Assembly: GCA_030426865.1 (NCBI GenBank)
Contig: JAUHXN010000135.1
Span: 1 to 7,538, forward strand
Reading direction: 5' to 3'
Length of the DNA: 7,538 bases
Source: a bacterium
GTDB taxonomy: Bacteria > Bacteroidota > Ignavibacteria > Kapaibacteriales > UBA2268
Each line of letters begins with the position of its first letter. The stretch's first letter is position 1. The notes beneath the pieces were generated by a model, which saw nothing but the letters and a program-made list of their open reading frames with translations, made no database searches and was not told the origin of the DNA. Made by a program: the position numbers and the translations under genes. This document shows, piece by piece, positions 1-7,193 of this stretch.

Positions 1-1409
1 TCATGTGAGTTATTAATCAGAGTCGTTGCCAATGCTGCTAATTCAGAATTATCACTATTATTTTCAAATACTTCGGGGTTCTTATCTAAAAAGTTAGTGT
101 ATGTATTTCCAGCTAGAAAATTCTCATTACAAAGCACACGATACATAAAGTCCATCGAGGTCTTTACTCCAAGTATCACAGTCTCTTTTAGTGCTAGTTT
201 CATTCTTTCTATTGCTTCTTCTCTCGTGCTTCCATAGCTTATTATCTTACTCATAATAGGATCATAGAAAGGAGATATTTCTGAGCCAGTAGTTATACCA
301 GTATCATATCGCATTCCCAATCCAGTAGGGGGGCGATGAAATAGGACTTTTCCACCAGTAGGTATAAAGTCTTTTTCTGCATCTTCGGCATAAACTCGGC
401 ACTCAATCGAATGCCCTCTTTGAGTTATATCAGATTGTTTGTAAGGTATTTCTTTTCCATTTGCAATGTCGATTTGAAGTTTAAGTAAGTCAATTCCTGT
501 AGTCATTTCCGTAATTGGGTGTTCTACTTGAATTCTCGTATTTACTTCTAAAAAATAAAAGTTACCATCATCATCTAATAGGAATTCAACTGTCCCGACA
601 CTATCATAATTAACAGCTCTAATTGCCTCAACAGCCGCTTCACCCATCTTATTTCTAAGCTCATCATTAAGTGCAGTCGAAGGAGTTTCTTCTATTACTT
701 TTTGGTGTCTTCTTTGTATTGAGCATTCACGCTCATAAAGATGTATATAATTGTTATGACTATCACCAGCCACTTGAAATTCAATATGTCGAGGGTTTTC
801 AACATACTTTTCCACAAATACAGTAGCATCACCAAAAGCATTCTTTGCTTCACGAGATGATGCGTTGAAGGCATCTTCGAAATCATCGGCAGAGCGAACT
901 ATACGCATACCTTTTCCACCACCACCAGCAGAAGCTTTAACCAAAACAGGAAAGCCAATTTCAATAGCCTTCGATCTGAATTCATCTATGTTTGCTGTTT
1001 CACTTTGGAAGCCATTAATAACTGGAACCCCAGCATCAATCATTGTTTGACGAGAGGAAGTCTTTGAACCCAATAATTTCATAGCTTCTACATTAGGTGC
1101 TATGTAAGTAAGACCAGCCTCACGTACTTTTTGATTGAATTCGAAGTTCTCAGATAGAAAGCCATACCCAGGATGTATAGCATCAGCTCCCATCTTCAAA
1201 GCAGTTTCTATTAGTATATCTTGGTTTAAATATGATTGATTAGCAGGTGCAGGACCTATTAGGGCTGATTCATCAGCTAATTTTACATGCAACGCTTCTT
1301 TGTCTATATCCGAATAAACAGCTACAGTCTTTATTCCCATTTCTTTAGCTGCTTTTATAATTCTGCAAGCAATCTCTGAACGATTTGCTATAAGTATCTT
1401 TTTTATCAT
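1..1409 (-). CDS. liuD: Methylcrotonyl-CoA carboxylase alpha subunit (biotin carboxylase part), partial at left edge
   Basis: The frame starts at the ATG complementary to 1407-1409 and stays open for 469 codons to the window edge, so the C-terminus is missing. It is the ATP-dependent biotin carboxylase half of an acyl-CoA carboxylase. The N-terminus MIKKILIANRSEIACRI is typical of the family. The ATP-grasp glycine loop GGGGKGMR lies at residues 162-169, with the ATP lysine K158. The active-site segment LEVNTRIQVEHPITE gives E288, N290 and R292, and ECRVYAED gives R338, at the same numbering as E. coli AccC. Stand-alone AccC proteins end near 450 residues; this one is still open at 469, which suggests the long form with a fused biotin-carrier domain, as in MCC or propionyl-CoA carboxylase alpha. 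The MCC assignment rests on context: it follows liuC by 7 bases, and an MCC-type beta subunit lies nearby. A propionyl-CoA or acetyl-CoA carboxylase subunit (pccA/accC) remains possible. Biotin carboxylase activity is near certain; the substrate is inferred. Confidence 0.9.
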   Translation of the reverse strand, partial: MIKKILIANRSEIACRIIKAAKEMGIKTVAVYSDIDKEALHVKLADESALIGPAPANQSYLNQDILIETALKMGADAIHPGYGFLSENFEFNQKVREAGLTYIAPNVEAMKLLGSKTSSRQTMIDAGVPVINGFQSETANIDEFRSKAIEIGFPVLVKASAGGGGKGMRIVRSADDFEDAFNASSREAKNAFGDATVFVEKYVENPRHIEFQVAGDSHNNYIHLYERECSIQRRHQKVIEETPSTALNDELRNKMGEAAVEAIRAVNYDSVGTVEFLLDDDGNFYFLEVNTRIQVEHPITEMTTGIDLLKLQIDIANGKEIPYKQSDITQRGHSIECRVYAEDAEKDFIPTGGKVLFHRPPTGLGMRYDTGITTGSEISPFYDPIMSKIISYGSTREEAIERMKLALKETVILGVKTSMDFMYRVLCNENFLAGNTYTNFLDKNPEVFENNSDNSELAALATTLINNSH

Positions 1410-1416
1410 AATGTTA

Positions 1417-2199
1417 TTACTCTACCCAGTTTGGTTTTCTTTTCTCTAAAAATGCACTAATTCCTTCTTGTCCTTCTTCTGAAGTTCTAAGTTTAGCTAT
1501 AATATTCGCAATATATTCCATGTTACTATCATTCAGTTTAGTTGCACTAAATGTATTAACCATCTCTTTTACTTTTGATACAGCTATCATACCGTTATTT
1601 TTAATTCGGTTAACGATTTGATTAGTAAATTCATCTATCTCAGCTTTTTTAACAGAATAATTTATTAGATTTAGTCTTTCGGCTTCCATAGCGTCTATTC
1701 TATGTCCAGTTATAAGATATTCTCTTGCTTTTGCTTCACTCATTCTTGACATTAGAAAAGGTATAATTGCAGCAGGTATTATGCCTATAGCAACTTCAGA
1801 TAGACCAAAAAATGAATCCTCTGAAGCAATTACAATATCGCTTGCTAGCATTAGTCCAACTCCACCTCCTACTGCGGGTCCATTGACCTTGCATAATACT
1901 GGTTTGTAATGTTCGTGTATTAGTTTCAGTAACTTCACTAATTTCAATGACTCATTGTAGTTCTGTTTATAGCTGAAATCCTTTACTTCGCTAAGCCAAT
2001 TTAAATCTGCTCCGGAGCAAAAAGTATCACCTTCTCCTGTTATAGTTATGACTCTAATATCATCATTTAGTTCAAGTTGCTCGAAAACATCAATCAATTC
2101 ATTAATCATGACATCATTCATTGCATTCTTTTTCTTTGGACGATTGAGCGTAATCGTAGCTATACTAGCTACTTCAGTATATTGTATAGTTTTGTACAT
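1417..2199 (-). CDS. liuC: Enoyl-CoA hydratase/isomerase family, probable 3-methylglutaconyl-CoA hydratase
   Basis: The 260-residue length is normal for the crotonase superfamily. Oxyanion-hole segments are visible at CSGADL (61-66) and at GPAVGGGVGL (107-116). The catalytic-glutamate segment is FGLSEVAIGIIPAAI, with E135. The position holding the second glutamate of mitochondrial enoyl-CoA hydratase (E144 in the rat enzyme) is glycine here. A GGGVGL plus LSEV...IPA pattern is what I know from bacterial methylglutaconyl-CoA hydratases (LiuC/AUH type). Expected reaction: reversible hydration of 3-methylglutaconyl-CoA to HMG-CoA, cytosolic, in leucine and isovalerate breakdown. It is the first gene of a leftward unit with the biotin carboxylase gene 7 bases downstream, which supports the assignment. 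The ATG at 2197-2199 gives the canonical short N-terminus before the beta strand ASIATITLNRP. No Shine-Dalgarno is seen, only the A-rich leader AGAATAATAA. Another short-chain enoyl-CoA hydratase is the main alternative. Confidence 0.88.
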   Translation of the reverse strand: MYKTIQYTEVASIATITLNRPKKKNAMNDVMINELIDVFEQLELNDDIRVITITGEGDTFCSGADLNWLSEVKDFSYKQNYNESLKLVKLLKLIHEHYKPVLCKVNGPAVGGGVGLMLASDIVIASEDSFFGLSEVAIGIIPAAIIPFLMSRMSEAKAREYLITGHRIDAMEAERLNLINYSVKKAEIDEFTNQIVNRIKNNGMIAVSKVKEMVNTFSATKLNDSNMEYIANIIAKLRTSEEGQEGISAFLEKRKPNWVE

Positions 2200-2234
2200 T
2201 TATTATTCTATTTTTATAAACGAATAAAATTAAA

Positions 2235-2253
2235 TATAATGAAAATCATTGAA
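2235..2253. promoter_or_regulatory. Fur-box-like inverted repeat in the divergent gap (candidate operator)
   Basis: The core AATGAAAATCATT (2238-2250) is an inverted repeat, AATGA and TCATT around AAA. Aligned by hand to the classical 19-base Fur consensus GATAATGATAATCATTATC, positions 2235-2253 agree at 14 of 19, with 12 of 13 in the core. It sits in the 132-base gap between the divergent liuC and dipeptidase starts, where an operator would be expected. The surroundings are very AT-rich, so chance resemblance is a real possibility. No Fur-regulated genes are recognised nearby, and Bacteroidota Fur sites need not follow this consensus. Confidence 0.22.
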
Positions 2254-2317
2254 ATACCGATTATTCAAATGTCTAAGAATTTTGGTAATTTCGAACTCAG
2301 TTTTAATTCAAAATATG

Positions 2318-2322
2318 AAAGG
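2318..2322 (+). promoter_or_regulatory. Weak ribosome-binding-site candidate for the dipeptidase (AAAGG)
   Basis: AAAGG ends 9 bases before the ATG at 2332. It is a short, imperfect purine motif, but together with the family's usual N-terminus it favours 2332 over the in-frame ATGs at 2239 and 2269. Shine-Dalgarno sequences are often unused in Bacteroidota, so this is only mild support. Confidence 0.3.
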
Positions 2323-2331
2323 TTTAATAAG

Positions 2332-3708
2332 ATGAAAGAAGTATTGGGATATATAGATAATAACAATGATAAATTTTTAGATGAATTGGTTGAATTCTTA
2401 AAATTTCCATCTGTTTCAACAAGAGAAAGAAATAAAAAAGACGTTCTAGATTGTGCTAATTGGTTAAAAGACAATATAATAAGCTCTGGATTTGAGAAAG
2501 TAGAAGTGATAGAAACGTCAGGTCACCCAATAGTATATGCTGAATGGTTAGGGGCCGGAGTCGATGCACCAACTGTATTAATATATGGACACTATGATGT
2601 TCAACCAGAAGACCCAATCAATTTGTGGAAATCTCCACCATTTGAACCAACTGTAAGAGATGGTAAACTTTATGGCCGAGGTACTGCTGATGATAAGGGA
2701 CAAGTATTTGCCCATGTAAAAGGTGCTGAAGCACATTTTAAAAAGAATGGTAGTCTACCTGTAAATGTTAAGTTATTAATAGAAGGTGAAGAGGAATCTG
2801 GTAGCACTGCATTGATGGAGTTTTTACCGAAAAACACCGATAAGCTTAAATGTGATACTATATTAATATCTGATACATCTTGGTTCGCTGACGAAATTCC
2901 ATCTATAGTATATAGTTTGAGAGGAATTGCTGTAATTGAAATGACATTAACTGGTCCTAATAGAGATCTTCACTCAGGTCAATATGGTGGCGCCGTTCCT
3001 AATCCAGCAAATGAATTATGTAAGCTAATAGCTAAGCTACACGATGAAGATGGTAAAATAACTATCAAGGATTTCTACACAAATGTAGTTGAACTAGATG
3101 AAGAAGAAACAAAAGCTTTAGAATCATTGCCTTTCAATGAAAAAGAATATACGGAAGAATTAGGATTAAAAGGATTAACAGGGGAGAAGGGATATTCTTC
3201 TGTTCTTAGAGCTTCTTCAAGACCAACACTTGATATAAATGGAATGTTTAGTGGTTATACAGATGAAGGACACAAGTCAATTATTCCTTCGACAGCTACT
3301 GCAAAAATATCAATGAGATTAGTTCCTAATCAAACTTGGCAAGAAATTACAGACAAAGCTATTAGCCATATCAAATCATTAGTACCTGAGTATATGCAAA
3401 TCGAGATTCATGGTCATCATGGAGGTAATCCAGTTATTGCTGCTATAGATAGTCCTGGTGTCAAAGCAGCATCGATAGCTTTAGAGTCTGCTTTTGGATA
3501 TAAAACTGTTAATATGAGAGAAGGTGGGTCTATCCCAATAGTAGAAATGTTCCAAGCTGAACTAAAAGCTCCAGCTGTACTTATGGGCCTTGGATTAGAT
3601 GGAGATAACATTCACTCACCGAATGAAAAGTTTAATTTGAGTCATTACTTCGGTGGAATAAAAGCATCGGCTATATTCTTAGATGAATTTGCTAAAGTGT
3701 CTAAATAA
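2332..3708 (+). CDS. M20-family metallodipeptidase (carnosinase/CPG2-like)
   Basis: This is a predicted cytosolic di-zinc dipeptidase of family M20, 458 residues from the chosen start, which is normal for the group. All expected metal and catalytic positions are visible: YGHYDV (H87, D89), YGRGTADDKGQ (bridging D120), IEGEEESGS (general base E154, metal ligand E155), LISDTSW (D181) and DNIHSP (H428). The DLHSGQYGGAVPNP segment contributes H214 from the lid/dimerisation domain. The frame is open further upstream, to 2077, with in-frame ATGs at 2239 and 2269, but those versions add a segment unlike M20 N-termini and no signal peptide. M20 dipeptidases usually begin just before a helix such as YIDNNNDKFLDELVEFL, as the 2332 start does. 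The gene diverges from liuC and ends in its own terminator, so it is probably monocistronic. It may supply free amino acids; the exact peptide substrate cannot be read from sequence. Confidence 0.93.
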   Translation: MKEVLGYIDNNNDKFLDELVEFLKFPSVSTRERNKKDVLDCANWLKDNIISSGFEKVEVIETSGHPIVYAEWLGAGVDAPTVLIYGHYDVQPEDPINLWKSPPFEPTVRDGKLYGRGTADDKGQVFAHVKGAEAHFKKNGSLPVNVKLLIEGEEESGSTALMEFLPKNTDKLKCDTILISDTSWFADEIPSIVYSLRGIAVIEMTLTGPNRDLHSGQYGGAVPNPANELCKLIAKLHDEDGKITIKDFYTNVVELDEEETKALESLPFNEKEYTEELGLKGLTGEKGYSSVLRASSRPTLDINGMFSGYTDEGHKSIIPSTATAKISMRLVPNQTWQEITDKAISHIKSLVPEYMQIEIHGHHGGNPVIAAIDSPGVKAASIALESAFGYKTVNMREGGSIPIVEMFQAELKAPAVLMGLGLDGDNIHSPNEKFNLSHYFGGIKASAIFLDEFAKVSK

Positions 3709-3737
3709 ATAGATATATATACGTATTTAATAAATAG

Positions 3738-3764
3738 AATGCCCTATAAATTAGGGCATTTTTT
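3738..3764 (+). terminator. Rho-independent terminator after the dipeptidase gene
   Basis: A perfect 9-bp stem pairs AATGCCCTA (3738-3746) with TAGGGCATT (3752-3760) around a 5-base loop (TAAAT). A T run through 3764 follows immediately. It lies 29 bases after the dipeptidase stop and separates that gene from liuB. The stem's AATGCCC and GGGCATT arms are symmetric, but only the plus strand has the T tract placed for strong termination of a known upstream gene. Confidence 0.92.
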
Positions 3765-3814
3765 ATTATACCTAAAAAATAGAATTAAAAATTATTCAAT
3801 ATTATTCTTATATT

Positions 3815-3820
3815 TATAAT
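3815..3820 (+). promoter_or_regulatory. Weak candidate -10 element (TATAAT) upstream of liuB
   Basis: An exact TATAAT lies 32 bases before the liuB ATG, downstream of the terminator, where a liuB promoter is required. The overlapping TATATTTA (3809-3816) differs by one base from the Bacteroidota -7 motif TAnnTTTG. No convincing -35/-33 partner (TTGACA or TTTG) is found at the right spacing, and such strings are common in this AT-rich spacer. The position is plausible; the exact element is not established. Confidence 0.25.
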
Positions 3821-3852
3821 CTATCTAAAATACCAAATAAGCAGAATATAAT

Positions 3853-5460
3853 ATGAAAAGAATTAAATCTAAAGTTTCAACTAGCTCACCTGACTATAAA
3901 GAGAATTATGAATATAACATTCAGTTAGTCAATCAATTAAAATCTAGGTTTTCAGAAGTCAAATTAGGCGGTCCAGAGCACAGTAGAAAAAAACATACTG
4001 ATAGAGGTAAGTTATTAGTTAGAGATAGAATAAAAAAATTATGTGATAAGAATACTCCTTTCTTAGAAATTGGTGGTTTTGCTGCTTATGACTTATATGA
4101 TAATATGGCACCATCTGCTGGCATGGTAGCAGGAATAGGTATAATCAAGGGTGTCGAGTGTATGATAGTAGCTAATGATGCTACTGTAAAGGGAGGTACT
4201 TATTTCCCTATGACTATAAAAAAACACATACGAGCTCAACAAATTGCGATGAAAAACCATCTTCCTTGTATTTACTTAGTAGATTCCGGGGGGATATTTT
4301 TACCTTACCAATCAGAAACTTTTGCTGATAAAGAGCATTTTGGAAATATATTCTACAATCAGGCACAAATGTCAAAGATGAGAATTCCTCAAATAGCTGT
4401 GGTTATGGGATCATGTACTGCTGGTGGAGCCTATGTACCGGCTATGAGTGATGAGACAATTATGGTACGAAATCAAGCAACTATTTTTATTGGTGGTCCA
4501 CCTTTAGTAAAAGCCGCAACTGGTGAAGAGGTAACAGCTGAAGAATTGGGTGGGGCAGAGGTACACACTAAAATATCTGGAGTAGCAGACCACCTTGCAG
4601 AGAATGATGATCATGCACTTCAGATAGCAAGAAATATAGTCGAGAACTTTGATGAGCGAACGAAATACCATATAAAACGTGATAAGGTTGAAGAACCTTA
4701 TTATGATATGAATGAACTATATGGTATCATACCAAAAAACATCAGAACTCCGTTTGATATAAAAGAAGTTATAGCAAGGATAGTTGATGGAAGTAGATTT
4801 CAAGAATTCAAAGAAAATTATGGTAAAACTCTTGTTACTGGTTTTGCTAGAATAATGGGTTATCCAGTTGGAATAATTGCAAATAATGGAGTATTATTCT
4901 CTGAATCTAGCTTAAAAGGTGCTCACTTTATTGAGTTGTGCTGTACGAGAAAGATTCCATTACTTTTCATGCAGAATATAACAGGTTTTATGGTAGGTAA
5001 AAAGTATGAACATGGTGGAATAGCTAGAGATGGTGCAAAATTAGTACATGCGGTTGCAAATGCTAATGTGCCGAAAGTAACTATGATAGTAGCAGGAAGT
5101 TATGGAGCTGGAAATTATGCTATGTGTGGTAGAGGATACGATCCTAATTTCTTATGGATGTGGCCGACTGGTAAAATATCAGTAATGGGTGGTGAGCAAG
5201 CTGCAGGTGTATTAACAGATGTGAAAATAAAATCATTAGAAAAATCTGGTAAAAAATTGACTCAAGAAGAGATTAATGAAATAAAACAACCAATAATTGA
5301 TTTGTATGAATCTCAAGCAACTCCATATTATTCGTCATCACGTCTTTGGGATGATGGAATTATTGACCCAATAGATACCAGAAATATTATAGCCATGAAT
5401 ATATCTATTTCACTTAACAAAGAAATAGAAGATCATCAATTTGGTATATTTAGGATGTAA
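3853..5460 (+). CDS. liuB: Methylcrotonyl-CoA carboxylase beta subunit (carboxyltransferase)
   Basis: The 535-residue length matches MCC beta subunits. The protein transfers the carboxyl group from carboxybiotin to 3-methylcrotonyl-CoA, giving 3-methylglutaconyl-CoA, in a cytosolic alpha/beta complex. The N-terminal crotonase-like half carries VDSGGIFLP (143-151), HFGNIFYNQAQMS (162-174) and the oxyanion segment GSCTAGGAYVPAMSDE (186-201). The C-terminal half carries QNITGFMVGKKYE (374-386), GGIARDGAKLV (388-398), AGSYGAGNYAMCGR (414-427) and SVMGGEQAAGVL (443-454). It ends in LWDDGIIDP and the family's typical FGIFRM. These features fit MCC beta better than propionyl- or acetyl-CoA carboxylase beta; geranyl-CoA carboxylase is a less likely relative. 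Its partner alpha-subunit gene lies on the opposite strand beyond the dipeptidase gene rather than beside it. The gene follows a terminator, so it needs its own promoter. The ATG at 3853 has no obvious Shine-Dalgarno; the start fits the expected N-terminal helix. Confidence 0.95.
   Translation: MKRIKSKVSTSSPDYKENYEYNIQLVNQLKSRFSEVKLGGPEHSRKKHTDRGKLLVRDRIKKLCDKNTPFLEIGGFAAYDLYDNMAPSAGMVAGIGIIKGVECMIVANDATVKGGTYFPMTIKKHIRAQQIAMKNHLPCIYLVDSGGIFLPYQSETFADKEHFGNIFYNQAQMSKMRIPQIAVVMGSCTAGGAYVPAMSDETIMVRNQATIFIGGPPLVKAATGEEVTAEELGGAEVHTKISGVADHLAENDDHALQIARNIVENFDERTKYHIKRDKVEEPYYDMNELYGIIPKNIRTPFDIKEVIARIVDGSRFQEFKENYGKTLVTGFARIMGYPVGIIANNGVLFSESSLKGAHFIELCCTRKIPLLFMQNITGFMVGKKYEHGGIARDGAKLVHAVANANVPKVTMIVAGSYGAGNYAMCGRGYDPNFLWMWPTGKISVMGGEQAAGVLTDVKIKSLEKSGKKLTQEEINEIKQPIIDLYESQATPYYSSSRLWDDGIIDPIDTRNIIAMNISISLNKEIEDHQFGIFRM
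5452..5455 (+). promoter_or_regulatory. Shine-Dalgarno-like AGGA for the T9SS cargo gene, inside the end of liuB
   Basis: AGGA lies 7 bases before the ATG at 5463, which is good spacing. It is formed by the last codons of liuB, encoding the conserved Arg-Met of the FRM terminus, so it may be a coding coincidence. If used, it would allow initiation directly behind the liuB stop. Confidence 0.35.
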
Positions 5461-5462
5461 AT

Positions 5463-7193
5463 ATGAGAATTATATTCTTAATATTTATTATAAACTTTAA
5501 CATTATTATTGCACAAGACATTCCGAAAGAAAGGTTGGCAAATTGGTCTAAAGTAGGAGTAAAATCTACGAATACAGATAATTATAATGAACATGATTTC
5601 TATGAAATTAAAAATAAATATAATTATTCTGATGATGAAACCATAACTTATATACTTGAAAATAATAAGCTAGGATTCAATAGAATATACTTTAGAAATG
5701 GTATTTATAATTTTTCTGAACCAATTATACTTCCTTCTAACACATCAATAGTAGGCGAATCTTCTGAACTTACTATATTCGAATTTGATCTAGGTGGATT
5801 TTACCATTTACTTTCCTCTATTGGAAATACTAATAAGGACACAACATTTTTACCCATTGCATTACAATCAAAAGCAATCTCATTTAAAATTGAAAATCAT
5901 AATCTTAGAGAAGGAGATTTGATTTATTTATTTGATGAAGATAAAGATAAGATTACATCTGATTGGGCGAAGTATTCTACTGGCCAAATAATTGAAATAG
6001 AATCAGTTGAAAATGATTTAATCAAATTAAAGTCAGAAGTTCGAAGAAATTTTAGCATAGAAAACATACCTAGATTTATAACATTGAATTTGGTTGAGAA
6101 TGTTAGAGTTTCCAATATTTCAATTATTAGAAAGGATCAGACTGAGTCTCAGACTAATAATATATATTTCAACTATGTTAAAAACTCTTCAGTATCATGT
6201 GTAAAAAGTTATAATTCCAACTTTGCACATATAACAATAGCTAACTCATTGAACTGTGAAGTAATTGGTTCATATTTTCAAGATGGATTCGATTATGGTG
6301 GAGGTGGAAAGGCCTATGGTGTGATGCTACAGTTCGCAACTAGTGAGTGTCTGATTTATAATAATCAGTTTAATCACCTTAGACACTCTATGATACTACA
6401 AGCAGGAGCTAATGGAAATGTAATTAGTTATAATTACTCTAAAAATCCATTTTGGACAGATGTCACTTTACCATCTAATTCGGCGGGAGACTTAGTTCTT
6501 CATGGTAATTATCCATATTCTAATCTTTTTGAAGGAAATACCATACAACATATTGTGATTGATGATTCACACGGACAAAATGGGAAATATAATACATTCC
6601 TCAGAAATAGGGCAGAGCTATATGGATTATTTATGAACCCTGGTACACCATCTAATAGTCAGAATTTTATAGGAAATGAAATAACAAATTCTAATTTTTT
6701 GATGGGAAATTATTTTCTAAGTGGGAGTGATCACTTTGAATTTGGTAATAATATAAAAGGTAAAGTAACTCCAGAAAATACGGATTATATAACTTTAGAA
6801 TCGCTTTATATATTGCAGAAATTAGATTATTATAATGAGAATAACTGGCCACCCATAGGTTTACCAAGAAAATTGAATGAATTTAATACTGAAGCTGAAA
6901 ATTCGAATATAAACGAGTTTCTAACATCTTGTGATTATAAACTGTCATCATCGGAAGCTTTAAGTCATAATAATTCAATTCATATATATCCAAATCCATT
7001 AATACATACAGATTTATTAAATGTATCTACAGCAAACAATTTCAATAGAATAGTTATTTTCGATTTAACTGGAAATGAAATATTTACTTCTTACTCGAAT
7101 TACAATAAATTCCAGATAGATATTAGTGAGTTTACTAAAGGAATCTATTTTATAAATATAAATGGTAGTGTCAAGAAAATAATTATAAATTAA
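5463..7193 (+). CDS. Secreted beta-helix protein with type IX secretion sorting domain
   Basis: This 576-residue protein has three visible parts. Residues 1-17 form a hydrophobic signal peptide, MRIIFLIFIINFNIIIA, with likely cleavage before Q18. Residues from about 55 to 470 look like a right-handed parallel beta-helix: an N-terminal cap resembling pectate-lyase-superfamily proteins (RIYFRNGIYNF then LPSNTSIVGES, 74-100), followed by many Asn/Ile-rich turns such as NNQFNHL and FEGNTIQHI. Residues about 505-576 form a type A T9SS C-terminal domain: SIHIYPNPL, IVIFDLTGNEIF, FTKGIYFININ and a final KKIIIN. The protein should cross the inner membrane by Sec and the outer membrane by T9SS, then be released or anchored at the surface. 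Conserved-looking polar clusters are HLRHSM (305-310), DDSHG (367-371) and RNRAEL (381-386); any catalytic role is a guess. Substrate is unknown; polysaccharide binding or cleavage is typical of such folds. It starts 2 bases after liuB with no terminator between, so co-transcription is likely. Confidence 0.9.
   Translation: MRIIFLIFIINFNIIIAQDIPKERLANWSKVGVKSTNTDNYNEHDFYEIKNKYNYSDDETITYILENNKLGFNRIYFRNGIYNFSEPIILPSNTSIVGESSELTIFEFDLGGFYHLLSSIGNTNKDTTFLPIALQSKAISFKIENHNLREGDLIYLFDEDKDKITSDWAKYSTGQIIEIESVENDLIKLKSEVRRNFSIENIPRFITLNLVENVRVSNISIIRKDQTESQTNNIYFNYVKNSSVSCVKSYNSNFAHITIANSLNCEVIGSYFQDGFDYGGGGKAYGVMLQFATSECLIYNNQFNHLRHSMILQAGANGNVISYNYSKNPFWTDVTLPSNSAGDLVLHGNYPYSNLFEGNTIQHIVIDDSHGQNGKYNTFLRNRAELYGLFMNPGTPSNSQNFIGNEITNSNFLMGNYFLSGSDHFEFGNNIKGKVTPENTDYITLESLYILQKLDYYNENNWPPIGLPRKLNEFNTEAENSNINEFLTSCDYKLSSSEALSHNNSIHIYPNPLIHTDLLNVSTANNFNRIVIFDLTGNEIFTSYSNYNKFQIDISEFTKGIYFININGSVKKIIIN

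Noticed and set aside
695..1050. Short open frames of about 60 codons on both strands within the biotin carboxylase gene
   Set aside because: They lie in other frames of a gene with unmistakable ATP-grasp motifs, show no recognisable protein features, and are expected shadows.
2191..2216. Bacteroidota-type promoter for the dipeptidase (TTTG at 2191 with TATTTTTA at 2209)
   Set aside because: The spacing of 14 bases is too short and the second box lacks the final G; AT-rich chance matches are likely.
2077..2331. Upstream extension of the dipeptidase frame, running antisense through the 5' end of liuC
   Set aside because: It overlaps the conserved N-terminal coding region of liuC on the other strand and then an AT-rich intergenic gap; M20 dipeptidases lack such an extension.
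2265..2474. Minus-strand open frame at the start of the dipeptidase gene
   Set aside because: Antisense to conserved M20 coding sequence, and it has no family features.
3417..3611. Minus-strand open frame within the dipeptidase C-terminal part
   Set aside because: Antisense shadow of the segment leading to the metal-ligand histidine motif, with proline/serine-rich low-information content.
5924..6115. Minus-strand open frame within the beta-helix gene
   Set aside because: Antisense shadow in AT-rich coding sequence, with no features of its own.
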